A stretch of DNA of 64,000 nt, taken from positions 1 to 64,000 of the forward strand of contig NZ_AXVR01000011.1 in NCBI RefSeq assembly GCF_000484695.1, written 5' to 3'. The number at the start of each line of letters is the position of its first letter. The stretch's first letter is position 1. A program made the position numbers and the translations under genes. Source of the DNA: Salinispora cortesiana. Lineage in GTDB: Bacteria; Actinomycetota; Actinomycetes; Mycobacteriales; Micromonosporaceae. Below, piece by piece: positions 7,715 through 15,000 of this stretch. The notes under the pieces are model-generated. The model ran no database searches. It was not told the origin of the DNA and saw only the letters and a program-made list of their open reading frames with translations.

Positions 7715-9202
7715 CTACCAGGCCGGGCCGATGGAGTCGGCGACGATCTGGGCGGAGAGGGCGACCATCGGCAGCCCTCCGCCGGGGTGGCAGGAGCCAC
7801 CGACCAACCACAGCCCGCGGACCGGCCCCCGGTTTGGTGGGCGGAGCAGGCTGCCCGTGGTGCCGTAGATCGCTCCGCCCGGTGTGCCCGTCGCGGTGCC
7901 CAGATCGGCCGGCGTACGAATCTCCCGGAACAGCAGCCGGTCCCGTACGTCCACCCCCCGCGCGGCTAGCACGTCCAGGATCCGGTCCGCGTACGCCTCG
8001 GCGAGGCCGGGGCGTCGCCAGTCGACAGCATCCGCGGCGGTGCCCTGCCGAGCGGCGTTGACCAGTACGAACCACGCCTCGTGTCCAGCCGGGCGGACCG
8101 TCTCGTCGGCGGCCACGGTGACGAAGATCGTCGGGTCTGGGGCCGGGCACGCCCGAACCCCCCGCCCGGGCGCCCCGAAGACCGCGTCGAACTCGTTGTC
8201 GTAGCCGTCGGGGAAGAAGACGTTGTGGTGCGCCAGCCCAGAGTCCCCGCGTACGCCGAGCAGCAGCACGAAGCCGGCGAGGCTGCGGTCGGTCAGCGTG
8301 GCCAGCCGTCGCGGGGTGGGCAGCAGGTCCCGGTAGAGGGTGAGCGCGTCAACGTTGGACACCACCACATCGGCCGGCACGGGGGCGTTCACGCCGGCGA
8401 GGCGTACGCCGTGCACCCGTCCGCCCGCCGCGTCGATCCGGGTGACCCGGACGCCGGTCCGTACCACCACCCCGAGCTCCAGGCAGCGGGTCAGCAGGGC
8501 GTCGGCGAGGGTGCCCAGGCCGCCGCGGAGGTACCAGCCGCCGAAGGCCAGCTCGGCGTACGGGACGGCGACGAGGGCCGCCGGCGCCCGGCGCGGGTCA
8601 GCTCCGGCGTACGTCGCGTACCGATCGAGCAGCATCCGGAGCCGGGGGTCGGACAGGTGGGCGCGGCCGATTCCACGTAGCGTGCGGCCCGGCCCGATAG
8701 CGGCCAGGTCACCCAGCCGCCAGGCCAGCATCGCCAGGTCCCGGGGCGAGTCGATCCGGCGGCGCAGGACATCCCGCTCCGAGGCCGTCCAGACCCGCTC
8801 GGCACGCCGCCAGAGGTGCCGCCACTGGTCGGCGGCCCGCTCGCCGAAGGCCGCGCCGATGCGGGCGGCGAACTCGTCGGAGTCGGCGCACGAATCGAGC
8901 GTTGGTCCACCCTGGGGGAAGACGTGTCGCACGATTGGGTCGAGCGGGACCGGGTCCAGGTACTCGTCGAGCTTCGCCCCGGTGGCCTCGAACAGGTCGT
9001 GGAACACCTGGGGCAGGGTCAGCAGGCTGGGCCCGGTGTCGAAGTGGAAGGGGCCGGCGGGTGTGCCGTGTACGTACCGACCGAGCTTGCCACCTACCGT
9101 CTCACCCTGCTCCAGGAGGGTGACCTGGTGCCCGGTGGCGGCCAGCCGGGCGGCGGTGGCCAGGCCACCCACCCCGGCGCCGACGATCACGATCCGCGCC
9201 AT
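7715..9202 (-). CDS. crtD: Phytoene desaturase-family FAD oxidoreductase (CrtI/CrtD type)
   Basis: A 495-aa carotenoid desaturase-like flavoprotein. The N-terminus has a Rossmann FAD motif, IVIVGAGVGGLATAARL, followed by LLEQGETVGGKLGRY. The C-terminus has the family's second FAD segment, GLWLVGGSCHPGGGLPMVAL. It is the last gene of the operon, 10 bp after the glycosyltransferase, with GGAGG before its ATG. Next to a CruF-type hydratase, a CrtD-like 3,4-desaturation of a hydroxylated acyclic end is more likely than phytoene desaturation. That distinction rests on context, so the symbol is provisional. Confidence 0.8.
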   Translation of the reverse strand: MARIVIVGAGVGGLATAARLAATGHQVTLLEQGETVGGKLGRYVHGTPAGPFHFDTGPSLLTLPQVFHDLFEATGAKLDEYLDPVPLDPIVRHVFPQGGPTLDSCADSDEFAARIGAAFGERAADQWRHLWRRAERVWTASERDVLRRRIDSPRDLAMLAWRLGDLAAIGPGRTLRGIGRAHLSDPRLRMLLDRYATYAGADPRRAPAALVAVPYAELAFGGWYLRGGLGTLADALLTRCLELGVVVRTGVRVTRIDAAGGRVHGVRLAGVNAPVPADVVVSNVDALTLYRDLLPTPRRLATLTDRSLAGFVLLLGVRGDSGLAHHNVFFPDGYDNEFDAVFGAPGRGVRACPAPDPTIFVTVAADETVRPAGHEAWFVLVNAARQGTAADAVDWRRPGLAEAYADRILDVLAARGVDVRDRLLFREIRTPADLGTATGTPGGAIYGTTGSLLRPPNRGPVRGLWLVGGSCHPGGGLPMVALSAQIVADSIGPAW

Positions 9203-9212
9203 GGTGTGCCTC

Positions 9213-10340
9213 CTAGCCGACCGGACGGCCCCGCCAGCTCAGGCGCCGTCGCTTCCGCAGATGGTACGACCGCAGGGTCAGCCAACCGAGGACCGCTACC
9301 GACGCGGGGTGCCCCAACGCGTCCGGCCACCACTGACCGCCGGTCGCCCGGGCGCTGACCACCCGCCCAGCGACCCCGAGCAGGTAGGCCCCAGCGGCGA
9401 CGGCGGCTGTCCCCGGCGCACCGCCGACCAGCGCGGCCACGGCGACCAGCGCCGGGGCGGTGTAGAGCAGCAGCAGCAGCGCGACCACCGTGGCTGCCGC
9501 CGAGGGACGACCGAACGAGGCCCACAGCGACTTCGAGTAGCCGTCGCGCAGCTGTGGCCAGTCGTCGTACATCCGGCAGGTGGCCAGCTGTGAGCCGTCG
9601 GCGAGGGCGATCTGGCCGCCGGACCGCTTGACCGCTCGGGCCAACTCGACATCCTCCAGAACCCGGTCGGCCACCGCCGCGTGTCCACCGGCGGCGGTGT
9701 ATCCGACCCGGTCCACGACCAGAAACTGCCCACCGGCCGCGGCCAGGGACGGCCGGGCCGACCGCTCCATCGCGGGCAGCGGCAGGAACGTCAGCCACAA
9801 CCACTGCAACAGCGGCTGGACCAGCCGGTCGGCCACCGTCGTGACCAGGATCCGGGGGTACGGCGACAGCAGCGCCACCCGCGCGGCCCGTAGCTCGCCG
9901 ACCGCCGCAGCCACGGCGTGGGGGGCGAGCACCACGTCGGCGTCGACGAAGACCAACACGGTGGCAGCCGGATCGGCTCGGGTGGCGAGCTGCCAGCAGG
10001 CGTGCGGCTTGCCCAGCCAACCCGGCGGTGGAGCAGCGCCGTCGAGCAGGGTGACTCGGGGGTCGTCGCCGACGACCGTGCGGACAACCTCGTGGGTGCC
10101 GTCGGTTGATCCGTCGTCGAGCACCACGATCTGTAGCTGTGGCACACCATGCTGGGCCAGCAGCCCGCGCAGACATGGGGTGACTCGGGCGGCCTCGTTG
10201 CGCAGCGGCAGCAGCACCGCCACCGGTTCGGTCACCGTCGCCGGCGTCCCGACCGGGCGGCGCAGCCAACGGCCGGCGTTGACCAGGGTGTGTGTGGTCA
10301 GCGCGGCCACGCCGGCCAGTATCGCCAGCAACAGGATCAT
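9213..10340 (-). CDS. Family 2 glycosyltransferase, probable carotenoid glycosyltransferase (CruC-like)
   Basis: A 375-aa membrane-associated GT-A glycosyltransferase. One N-terminal hydrophobic helix is followed by the catalytic domain with DDGSTDGT (75-82), the metal-binding FVDAD (131-135), GGQFLVVD (about 203-210) and the likely catalytic LEDVELA (about 228-234). QLRDGYSKSLW resembles the acceptor-side motif of processive relatives. Two or three helices follow at the C-terminus. Between cruF-like and crtD-like genes, it most likely adds a sugar to the 1'-hydroxyl made by the hydratase. The sugar cannot be read from sequence. Confidence 0.75.
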   Translation of the reverse strand: MILLLAILAGVAALTTHTLVNAGRWLRRPVGTPATVTEPVAVLLPLRNEAARVTPCLRGLLAQHGVPQLQIVVLDDGSTDGTHEVVRTVVGDDPRVTLLDGAAPPPGWLGKPHACWQLATRADPAATVLVFVDADVVLAPHAVAAAVGELRAARVALLSPYPRILVTTVADRLVQPLLQWLWLTFLPLPAMERSARPSLAAAGGQFLVVDRVGYTAAGGHAAVADRVLEDVELARAVKRSGGQIALADGSQLATCRMYDDWPQLRDGYSKSLWASFGRPSAAATVVALLLLLYTAPALVAVAALVGGAPGTAAVAAGAYLLGVAGRVVSARATGGQWWPDALGHPASVAVLGWLTLRSYHLRKRRRLSWRGRPVG

Positions 10341-10392
10341 GTCGGCGCCCCACCTCGGCGGGGGCCGGCGGCGCGACGCCGGGCCGGATTGC

Positions 10393-11271
10393 TCATACCG
10401 ACGTGTCGGCGCGACGCCGCCGGCCCGCTGGTGTCGTCCGGCCGCGTCGGGGCAGCAGTGCCGGCCGGAGGCGTCGGGGCAGCAGCGTCACCGCCAGCGG
10501 CACCGCGGTCAGCGCCATAGTCGCTGCGCCCCACCCGGCCGAGGCGGGTAGGTCGAGGAAGACGGCGTGGGCCAGCACGCTGGAGCCGTACGTCCACAGA
10601 TAGAGCGCGAGCATCGGAGCGTCGCGGCCGTCGGTGGTGGCCACGGCGGTGCCGGCCAGTGGCCGCAGGGCGGCCATCACCAGCACCGCGAAGAGCAGCC
10701 AGCCCAGGTAGTTGCTGATGGGGATGCCGGGCAGGCCGGGTAGCGCGGGGGTGGCGTTCCGCCAGGCCCAGTGCCCCTCGGCGACCATCTGCGGGTCGAG
10801 GAAGAGATCCCATGCGGCCAGTCCGACCGCTGCCAGCGCAACTCGGCGGACAGTCGGCCCGATGCCCCCGGCCGGCCCACCACCGGTGAGCCGGACCGCG
10901 GTCAGCCAGGCAGGCCAGGCCATCCAGGTCCAGGCGAGTGGGATGATCAGTGGTACTCCGGCCAGCTTCGGTCCGAGCTGCTCCGAGTAGTCGTAGCTGC
11001 CGAACGGGAATCCGGTGGCCACTCCGAGCGCCTCGATGGCGAAGCCGCCGCCGGTGACCGTGACGAGCAACGCCGCCGCCGTCCGGGGACCCCGGCTGAG
11101 CAGCGCGTGGCCGACCGAGAGCAGGTAGCCGAGCAGGACTGTGGCGACGGTCAGCCGGGCCCGGGTCTGCCCCGTGGTCAGGGGGTAGCAGATCTGCACC
11201 AGCACCAGCACGGCCAGCAGCGCCCAGGCGGTCCGGAGGGTGTGCCCCGGCAGGGCGGGGGGCCGGGTCAT
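10393..11271 (-). CDS. cruF: CruF-type carotenoid 1,2-hydratase (DUF422 membrane protein)
   Basis: A 292-aa polytopic protein of the carotenoid biosynthesis protein family that includes CruF and bisanhydrobacterioruberin hydratase. About seven hydrophobic helices are visible. Family-like stretches are FPFGSYDYSEQLGPKLAGVP, PLAWTWMAWPAWL, WDLFLDPQMVAEGHWAW and GIPISNYLGWLLFA. It should add water across the terminal psi-end double bond, giving the tertiary hydroxyl that is later glycosylated. Its ATG overlaps the GNAT stop by 4 bp. The glycosyltransferase ATG follows 52 bp after its stop. Confidence 0.8.
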   Translation of the reverse strand: MTRPPALPGHTLRTAWALLAVLVLVQICYPLTTGQTRARLTVATVLLGYLLSVGHALLSRGPRTAAALLVTVTGGGFAIEALGVATGFPFGSYDYSEQLGPKLAGVPLIIPLAWTWMAWPAWLTAVRLTGGGPAGGIGPTVRRVALAAVGLAAWDLFLDPQMVAEGHWAWRNATPALPGLPGIPISNYLGWLLFAVLVMAALRPLAGTAVATTDGRDAPMLALYLWTYGSSVLAHAVFLDLPASAGWGAATMALTAVPLAVTLLPRRLRPALLPRRGRTTPAGRRRRADTSV

Positions 11272-11837
11272 GTGGGGGCCCGCCCGGAGGCGGCGGGTGG
11301 CGGGAGCGGCAGGTCCCGGCCGAGTACCCCGAACAGTCGTTCGTCACCGGGGAAGCGGAAGTCGCGCAGGACGTCAACGAAGCCGAAGCGTCGGTACAGT
11401 CGCCAGGCCCGGGAGCGCTGCTCGTCTGCCTCCGGGGTGGACAACAGGGTGGTGCTCCCCTCCGCTATCCCGAGCAGGGCGCGCAGCTGGCCGGCGCCCA
11501 GTCCGTGCCCCTGTGCCGGTGGTCGGACATGTAGCTCGACCACCTCGAAGCAGCTGGCCAGCCAGCGGCGGCGGGTGGCCGGGTCCAGCATCCGCCCCAC
11601 CTGGTCGTGCCACCACTGGCCGGGCTTCCCGTGGTATCCGTAGCCGAATCCGGCCAGGTGGCCTTCGGAGGTGAGGCTGGCGACGGCGCGGAAGCCGGGG
11701 CGGCGGACGTGGGAGGCGATGTAGCCGCGCCGCGCCCGGAGTAGATCGGCGCGGTACCCCATCGCCTCGCCGTAGACGGCCACCACGTCGTCCAGCCGCC
11801 GAACGAGGTCGTCCGGTGTCCACCGCACCAGCCTCAT
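11268..11837 (-). CDS. GNAT-family N-acetyltransferase
   Basis: A 189-aa acetyltransferase-like protein. The acetyl-CoA binding core is recognisable in ELHVRPPAQGHGLGAGQLRALL, with the R/Q-x-x-G-x-G/A loop as GHGLGAGQL, and the C-terminal YRRFGFVDVLRDF is the usual strand-helix end. The substrate is unknown. It overlaps its neighbours by 4 bp on both sides, so it is translated with the carotenoid genes. No obvious acetylation step is known for these pigments. Confidence 0.7.
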   Translation of the reverse strand: MRLVRWTPDDLVRRLDDVVAVYGEAMGYRADLLRARRGYIASHVRRPGFRAVASLTSEGHLAGFGYGYHGKPGQWWHDQVGRMLDPATRRRWLASCFEVVELHVRPPAQGHGLGAGQLRALLGIAEGSTTLLSTPEADEQRSRAWRLYRRFGFVDVLRDFRFPGDERLFGVLGRDLPLPPPAASGRAPT

Positions 11838-12592
11838 GCCGTCCCCACCTTCGTTCCGCCGTCCGTGGTCCAGCCCAGCACCGTCCGGTCACCGACCACG
11901 TCGCGTACCTCGAACCGGGCGAAGAGTTCCTCCGCATACCACCCCTCGGTGGGGGTTCGCATGATCGCGGCGCGATGCTCGGGGTGACGGTACGCGAATG
12001 CGACCAGCTCCGCCGGGGTGCGCCACACGCTGACCGTGCCCTGCCAGCCCAGCGGCGCCTCGCCGACGCCGAAGCGGGCGAGCAGGCCGGGTGCGGTGTG
12101 CAGCGCGCGGGCCACGGGGGGTACCGCCCGCCAGAAGGTGACCGCTCGGGCGGGATGGAGCCGGGCCCGGGTCAGTGCCAGCACCGGGCCGCTGGATCGC
12201 CCGCCTGGCGGGTCGCCGAACGGCCGCTGGCCGGACCACTCGCCCCGGCTGGTGAGCGGGCGTAGGTCGACTCGGACGGCGGCGTGGGCAATGCGTGCCC
12301 AGGCCCGTCCCACCGGGGAGTCGGCGAAGCCGGTGGCCGCGGCGGGGGAGTCCCACACGGTCAGCGCCGCCCACCGGGTCAGGTCCGCATCGCGTGGGCC
12401 GAAGCCGGTGCCGGTCCCGGTGCCGAGCAGTTTGGCGAAGCGGACGCCGGGCAGCGCGCGGAGCCGGCGCGGGTCGGCCGCCATCCGGGCCAGCGCCCGG
12501 GGCAGCCTGGCTCGGTTGGTCCGCCACACATGCAGGGTGACCAACTCGGGGACCGGCGCCCGGCGGTTGACCGGGCGTGGCTCGTTCGACAA
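11834..12592 (-). CDS. Spheroidene monooxygenase-like (CrtA-like) protein
   Basis: A 252-aa protein resembling CrtA-type carotenoid monooxygenases. Typical stretches are VTLHVWRTNRARLPRALARM, FAKLLGTGTG, WAALTVWDSPAAATGFADS and, in the second half, VSVWRTPAELVAFAYRHPEH with a ferredoxin-like repeat. CrtA enzymes oxidise the C-2 region of acyclic carotenoids. Here it could hydroxylate or oxidise the end modified by the CruF-type hydratase. The start is a TTG 6 nt after the ybaK stop; no better start was found, so the first few residues are uncertain. Confidence 0.65.
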   Translation of the reverse strand: MSNEPRPVNRRAPVPELVTLHVWRTNRARLPRALARMAADPRRLRALPGVRFAKLLGTGTGTGFGPRDADLTRWAALTVWDSPAAATGFADSPVGRAWARIAHAAVRVDLRPLTSRGEWSGQRPFGDPPGGRSSGPVLALTRARLHPARAVTFWRAVPPVARALHTAPGLLARFGVGEAPLGWQGTVSVWRTPAELVAFAYRHPEHRAAIMRTPTEGWYAEELFARFEVRDVVGDRTVLGWTTDGGTKVGTA

Positions 12593-12598
12593 GCCCGC

Positions 12599-13087
12599 TC
12601 ACGCCACCTCGACCGGGGTGCCGCCGGTTACCCGCAGCAGCTCCGGATAGGTGGTGGGGAAGACCGCGCGGGGTACGCCGCCGGCGGCCCAGATCTCGTC
12701 GTACTTGTCGAGGGCGGTGTCCACCAGGGTGCGCAGCGGCTGGGGATGGCCGACCGGGGCGACTCCACCGATGACCTGTCCGGTGTGTTCGCGGACGAAT
12801 TCCGGCGTGGCCCGCCGGAGCCGGGTGACGCCGATCGCCGCGGCGAGGCCGACGGTGTCCACCCGGTGCGCTCCGGAGGTCAGCACCAGCAGCGGCCCGT
12901 CGGCTGTCTCGAAGACCAGGGAGTTGGCGATCTGACCGATCTCGACATCGAGGGCGGCGGCGGCTGCCGCGGCGGTGTGGACCGCGTCGGGCAAGAGGCG
13001 AACGAGGCTGGGTGCGCCAGAGCCGTCGAGTGCGCCAACGCCGTCCAGTGCCTCCTGCGTCGCCCGTACTTTCGGGTGTGGGTGCAT
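12599..13087 (-). CDS. YbaK/EbsC-family aminoacyl-tRNA deacylase-like protein
   Basis: A 162-aa protein of the YbaK/ProX fold, whose members hydrolyse mischarged aminoacyl-tRNAs. The hydrophobic core IGQIANSLVFETADGPLLVL is followed by VLTSGAHRVD and by VIGGVAPVGHPQPLRTLVD, the conserved GxxxPxG region. The catalytic-lysine position of YbaK appears as serine in IANSLVF, so the substrate may differ. It is the first gene of the carotenoid operon. ATG 13087 matches the family N-terminus. A longer arginine-rich upstream extension is not supported. Confidence 0.8.
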   Translation of the reverse strand: MHPHPKVRATQEALDGVGALDGSGAPSLVRLLPDAVHTAAAAAAALDVEIGQIANSLVFETADGPLLVLTSGAHRVDTVGLAAAIGVTRLRRATPEFVREHTGQVIGGVAPVGHPQPLRTLVDTALDKYDEIWAAGGVPRAVFPTTYPELLRVTGGTPVEVA

Positions 13088-13296
13088 CCGGCCATTCTTA
13101 CCGGTGCGCCCCGGGCGCCCTTCGTTGGCCACGCCAGCGGTGGTGGCCGGTGGGCGGTGAGCCCGAGCGGCGCCCACGGCGGTCAGGCCGCCAGGTTGAC
13201 TGCGGTGGTGCTGCGGTGTTCGACCCGTCCGACGTGCGGCGACGCGCGGCACACGTTGTGTTTTTGTTGGCGGGAGGGTGTACTGTCAGCAGTAGT

Positions 13297-13312
13297 TAGA
13301 ACGGGTGTTCGA
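13297..13312. promoter_or_regulatory. LexA (SOS) box upstream of the mutasome block
   Basis: TAGAACGGGTGTTCGA contains the GAAC-N4-GTTC core and matches the actinobacterial LexA consensus TCGAAC-N4-GTTCGA at all fixed positions but one. It lies about 330 bp before the HEPN gene that leads into imuA-like, imuB and dnaE2. This fits the known damage induction of this cassette in mycobacteria. A clear -35/-10 pair was not identified around it. Confidence 0.75.
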
Positions 13313-13642
13313 TTGGCCGAGGGTTTGTTGCTTCGCATGCTCGTTCCGACAGCCGGAGTGGTGTTTCGCGGCGCTGCTCCGGGCGGGTGCGGCATCGCGG
13401 GTCGCGCCCAGGGTCGTGGGCAGTCGCGAGCCCTGGCCCGTCAGGCGGGAGCGTCGCCCGCCGCCCTCGACCCCCGGCGGCGGGCGACGAACCTGCCGGT
13501 CATGCCGGCCGGGTGTGGTGTGGGGAAGCGTCCATGCCCGGCCGGCCCCGCCGGTGCGTCTTCCTCCGCACCACTCGACCCCGGCGGTCCGTCGGCGGAT
13601 CAGTTCCGTCGGGTGGCGCCTCGGCCCTGGAGGAGACAGAGC
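13313..13642. other. Long leader between the SOS box and the HEPN gene; no gene recognised
   Basis: This 330-bp stretch is open in more than one frame, as is common at this GC content, but the arginine- and proline-rich translations look non-coding. GTG 13305 lies inside the LexA box and is not credible. If transcription starts at the SOS box, the HEPN mRNA has a long 5' leader. Confidence 0.4.
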
Positions 13643-14092
13643 ATGCCGACCAAGCCAGCTACGGCGCCAACGGTGCCGGCCCACATGCTGCCGCAGCGCA
13701 CCCCTGTCCAGCTCCTCACGGTGGCTCGTCGCGGGCTCGGCGAAGCTGCCCGCACCGGCCCCGACGGTCTCCGCTACGCGGCGGCCCACCTGGCGGCTCT
13801 GCGGGCCGCCGCGGCGCTGCTCGCTGCCCGTGCTCGCCCCGTGTCGACTCGGCGTGGTCGGGTCACCAGTGTCTGGGTCTTGCTCTCCGGTGTTGCTCCC
13901 GAGCTCGACGAGTGGGCCCGGTTCTTCGCTCTGGCCGCCAGTAAGCGAGCCGCTGCCGAGGCTGGCATCCCGCGGGTCGTCACCGCCCGGGAGGCCGACG
14001 ACCTGCTGCGTGCCGCCGAGGAGTTCGTGCTGGTGGTGGAGGCCGCGCTCGGTGCGGCGCGAGCGCCGTCCCTTGGTGGTCGGGCGGCCTGA
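13643..14092 (+). CDS. SAV_6107-type HEPN-domain protein
   Basis: A 149-aa helical protein matching the actinobacterial SAV_6107 HEPN type. The N-terminus is proline-rich (MPTKPATAPTVPAH). The core GLRYAAAHLAALRAAAALLA is followed by VWVLLSGVAPELDEWARFFA and a C-terminal helix ending EEFVLVVEAAL. HEPN folds occur in RNases and nucleotide-transfer partners, but the usual R-x4-6-H catalytic motif is not obvious. AGGAGACAG lies 3 nt before the ATG. It precedes imuA by 125 bp and sits behind the LexA box, so a role in the damage response is plausible. Confidence 0.75.
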   Translation: MPTKPATAPTVPAHMLPQRTPVQLLTVARRGLGEAARTGPDGLRYAAAHLAALRAAAALLAARARPVSTRRGRVTSVWVLLSGVAPELDEWARFFALAASKRAAAEAGIPRVVTAREADDLLRAAEEFVLVVEAALGAARAPSLGGRAA

Positions 14093-14217
14093 GCCGCGGC
14101 GACGCCGAGGGCGCTGACGGCAGCAGGGGATTTCCCAATAGGTCCGTTTTGTGAGTTCTTGAGCTATTTGCATTGCGCTGGTCCATCAGTACGACAGCAC
14201 GACAGGGGGTAGGTCCG

Positions 14218-15000
14218 ATGGCGGGCCGCATGGTGGTCGGTTCCGCCGCGTTGGCGGGTCTGGTGCGTCCGGCGAGTGCGCCGGACCCGATCGGGGGACA
14301 GCGGGTGCTACCGGTTGCCCCCGAACTGACCGGCCTGCTGCCCAACCGGGGGCTGCGCCGCGGCAGCACGATTTCGGTCGCCACTGGCCAGCCCCGGCGC
14401 AGCGGCGCCACCTCCCTGGTCCTGGCGCTGCTCGCCGAGGCGTCCCGGGCCGGCTCGTGGTGCGCCGTGGTCGGGGTGCCAACCTTCGGGGCGGTCGCCG
14501 CCGCCGAGTTCGGGATCGCCCTGGACCGGCTCGCCCTCGTGCCGAACCCGGGACCCGAATGGGCCACCGTCGTCGCCACGCTGATCGACGGGGTGGATGT
14601 CGTGGTCGCCGCCGTCCCGGCCACAGTGTCCACATCGGTCGCCAGTCGGCTGGCAGCTCGGGCCCGGCAGCGGGGCAGCGTCCTCGTCCCGTACGGACGG
14701 TGGGACGGTGCCGACCTGACCCTTCAGGTGACCCGGGGAGTCTGGCAGGGAATCGGTGTCGGCCGGGGCCGGCTGCGGCGGCGGGAGGTCACCGTGGCGG
14801 CGCGGGGGCGGGGCGCCGCCACCCGTCCCCGGGAGGTGACGATCTGGCTGCCCGCTGCCGGTTCGACCCAGGTGGTTCCGGATTCGACCCGTGGCGCCCG
14901 GGCGGCTTCGCCCACTGGGCGTACCGGTGCCGGCCGGCTCCGAGCGGTGCCACCGGCCACCGACGGGCCCTGGCCGCTCACCCTGGCCGGTTCGGCATGA
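14218..15000 (+). CDS. imuA: ImuA-like protein of the DnaE2 mutasome
   Basis: A 260-aa RecA-like protein, the actinobacterial counterpart of ImuA. RRGSTISVATGQPRRSGATS holds a degenerate Walker A region, and a Walker B-like hydrophobic strand appears as VDVVVAAVPATVS. ImuA partners ImuB and DnaE2 in error-prone lesion bypass. ATG 14218 follows AGGGGGTAGG. The last 4 bases overlap the start of imuB (ATGA), so the two are translated together. The C-terminal 50 residues are low-complexity. Confidence 0.8.
   Translation: MAGRMVVGSAALAGLVRPASAPDPIGGQRVLPVAPELTGLLPNRGLRRGSTISVATGQPRRSGATSLVLALLAEASRAGSWCAVVGVPTFGAVAAAEFGIALDRLALVPNPGPEWATVVATLIDGVDVVVAAVPATVSTSVASRLAARARQRGSVLVPYGRWDGADLTLQVTRGVWQGIGVGRGRLRRREVTVAARGRGAATRPREVTIWLPAAGSTQVVPDSTRGARAASPTGRTGAGRLRAVPPATDGPWPLTLAGSA

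Noticed and set aside
12284..14092. A 602-codon open frame spanning ybaK antisense and the HEPN gene
   Set aside because: Only the last 149 codons look like a protein and have a ribosome binding site. The first part is antisense to ybaK and the crtA-like gene.
14457..14996. A 180-codon in-frame extension upstream of imuB
   Set aside because: It overlaps all of the imuA C-terminal half in another frame and is arginine-rich. The ATGA overlap at 14997 is the normal start.
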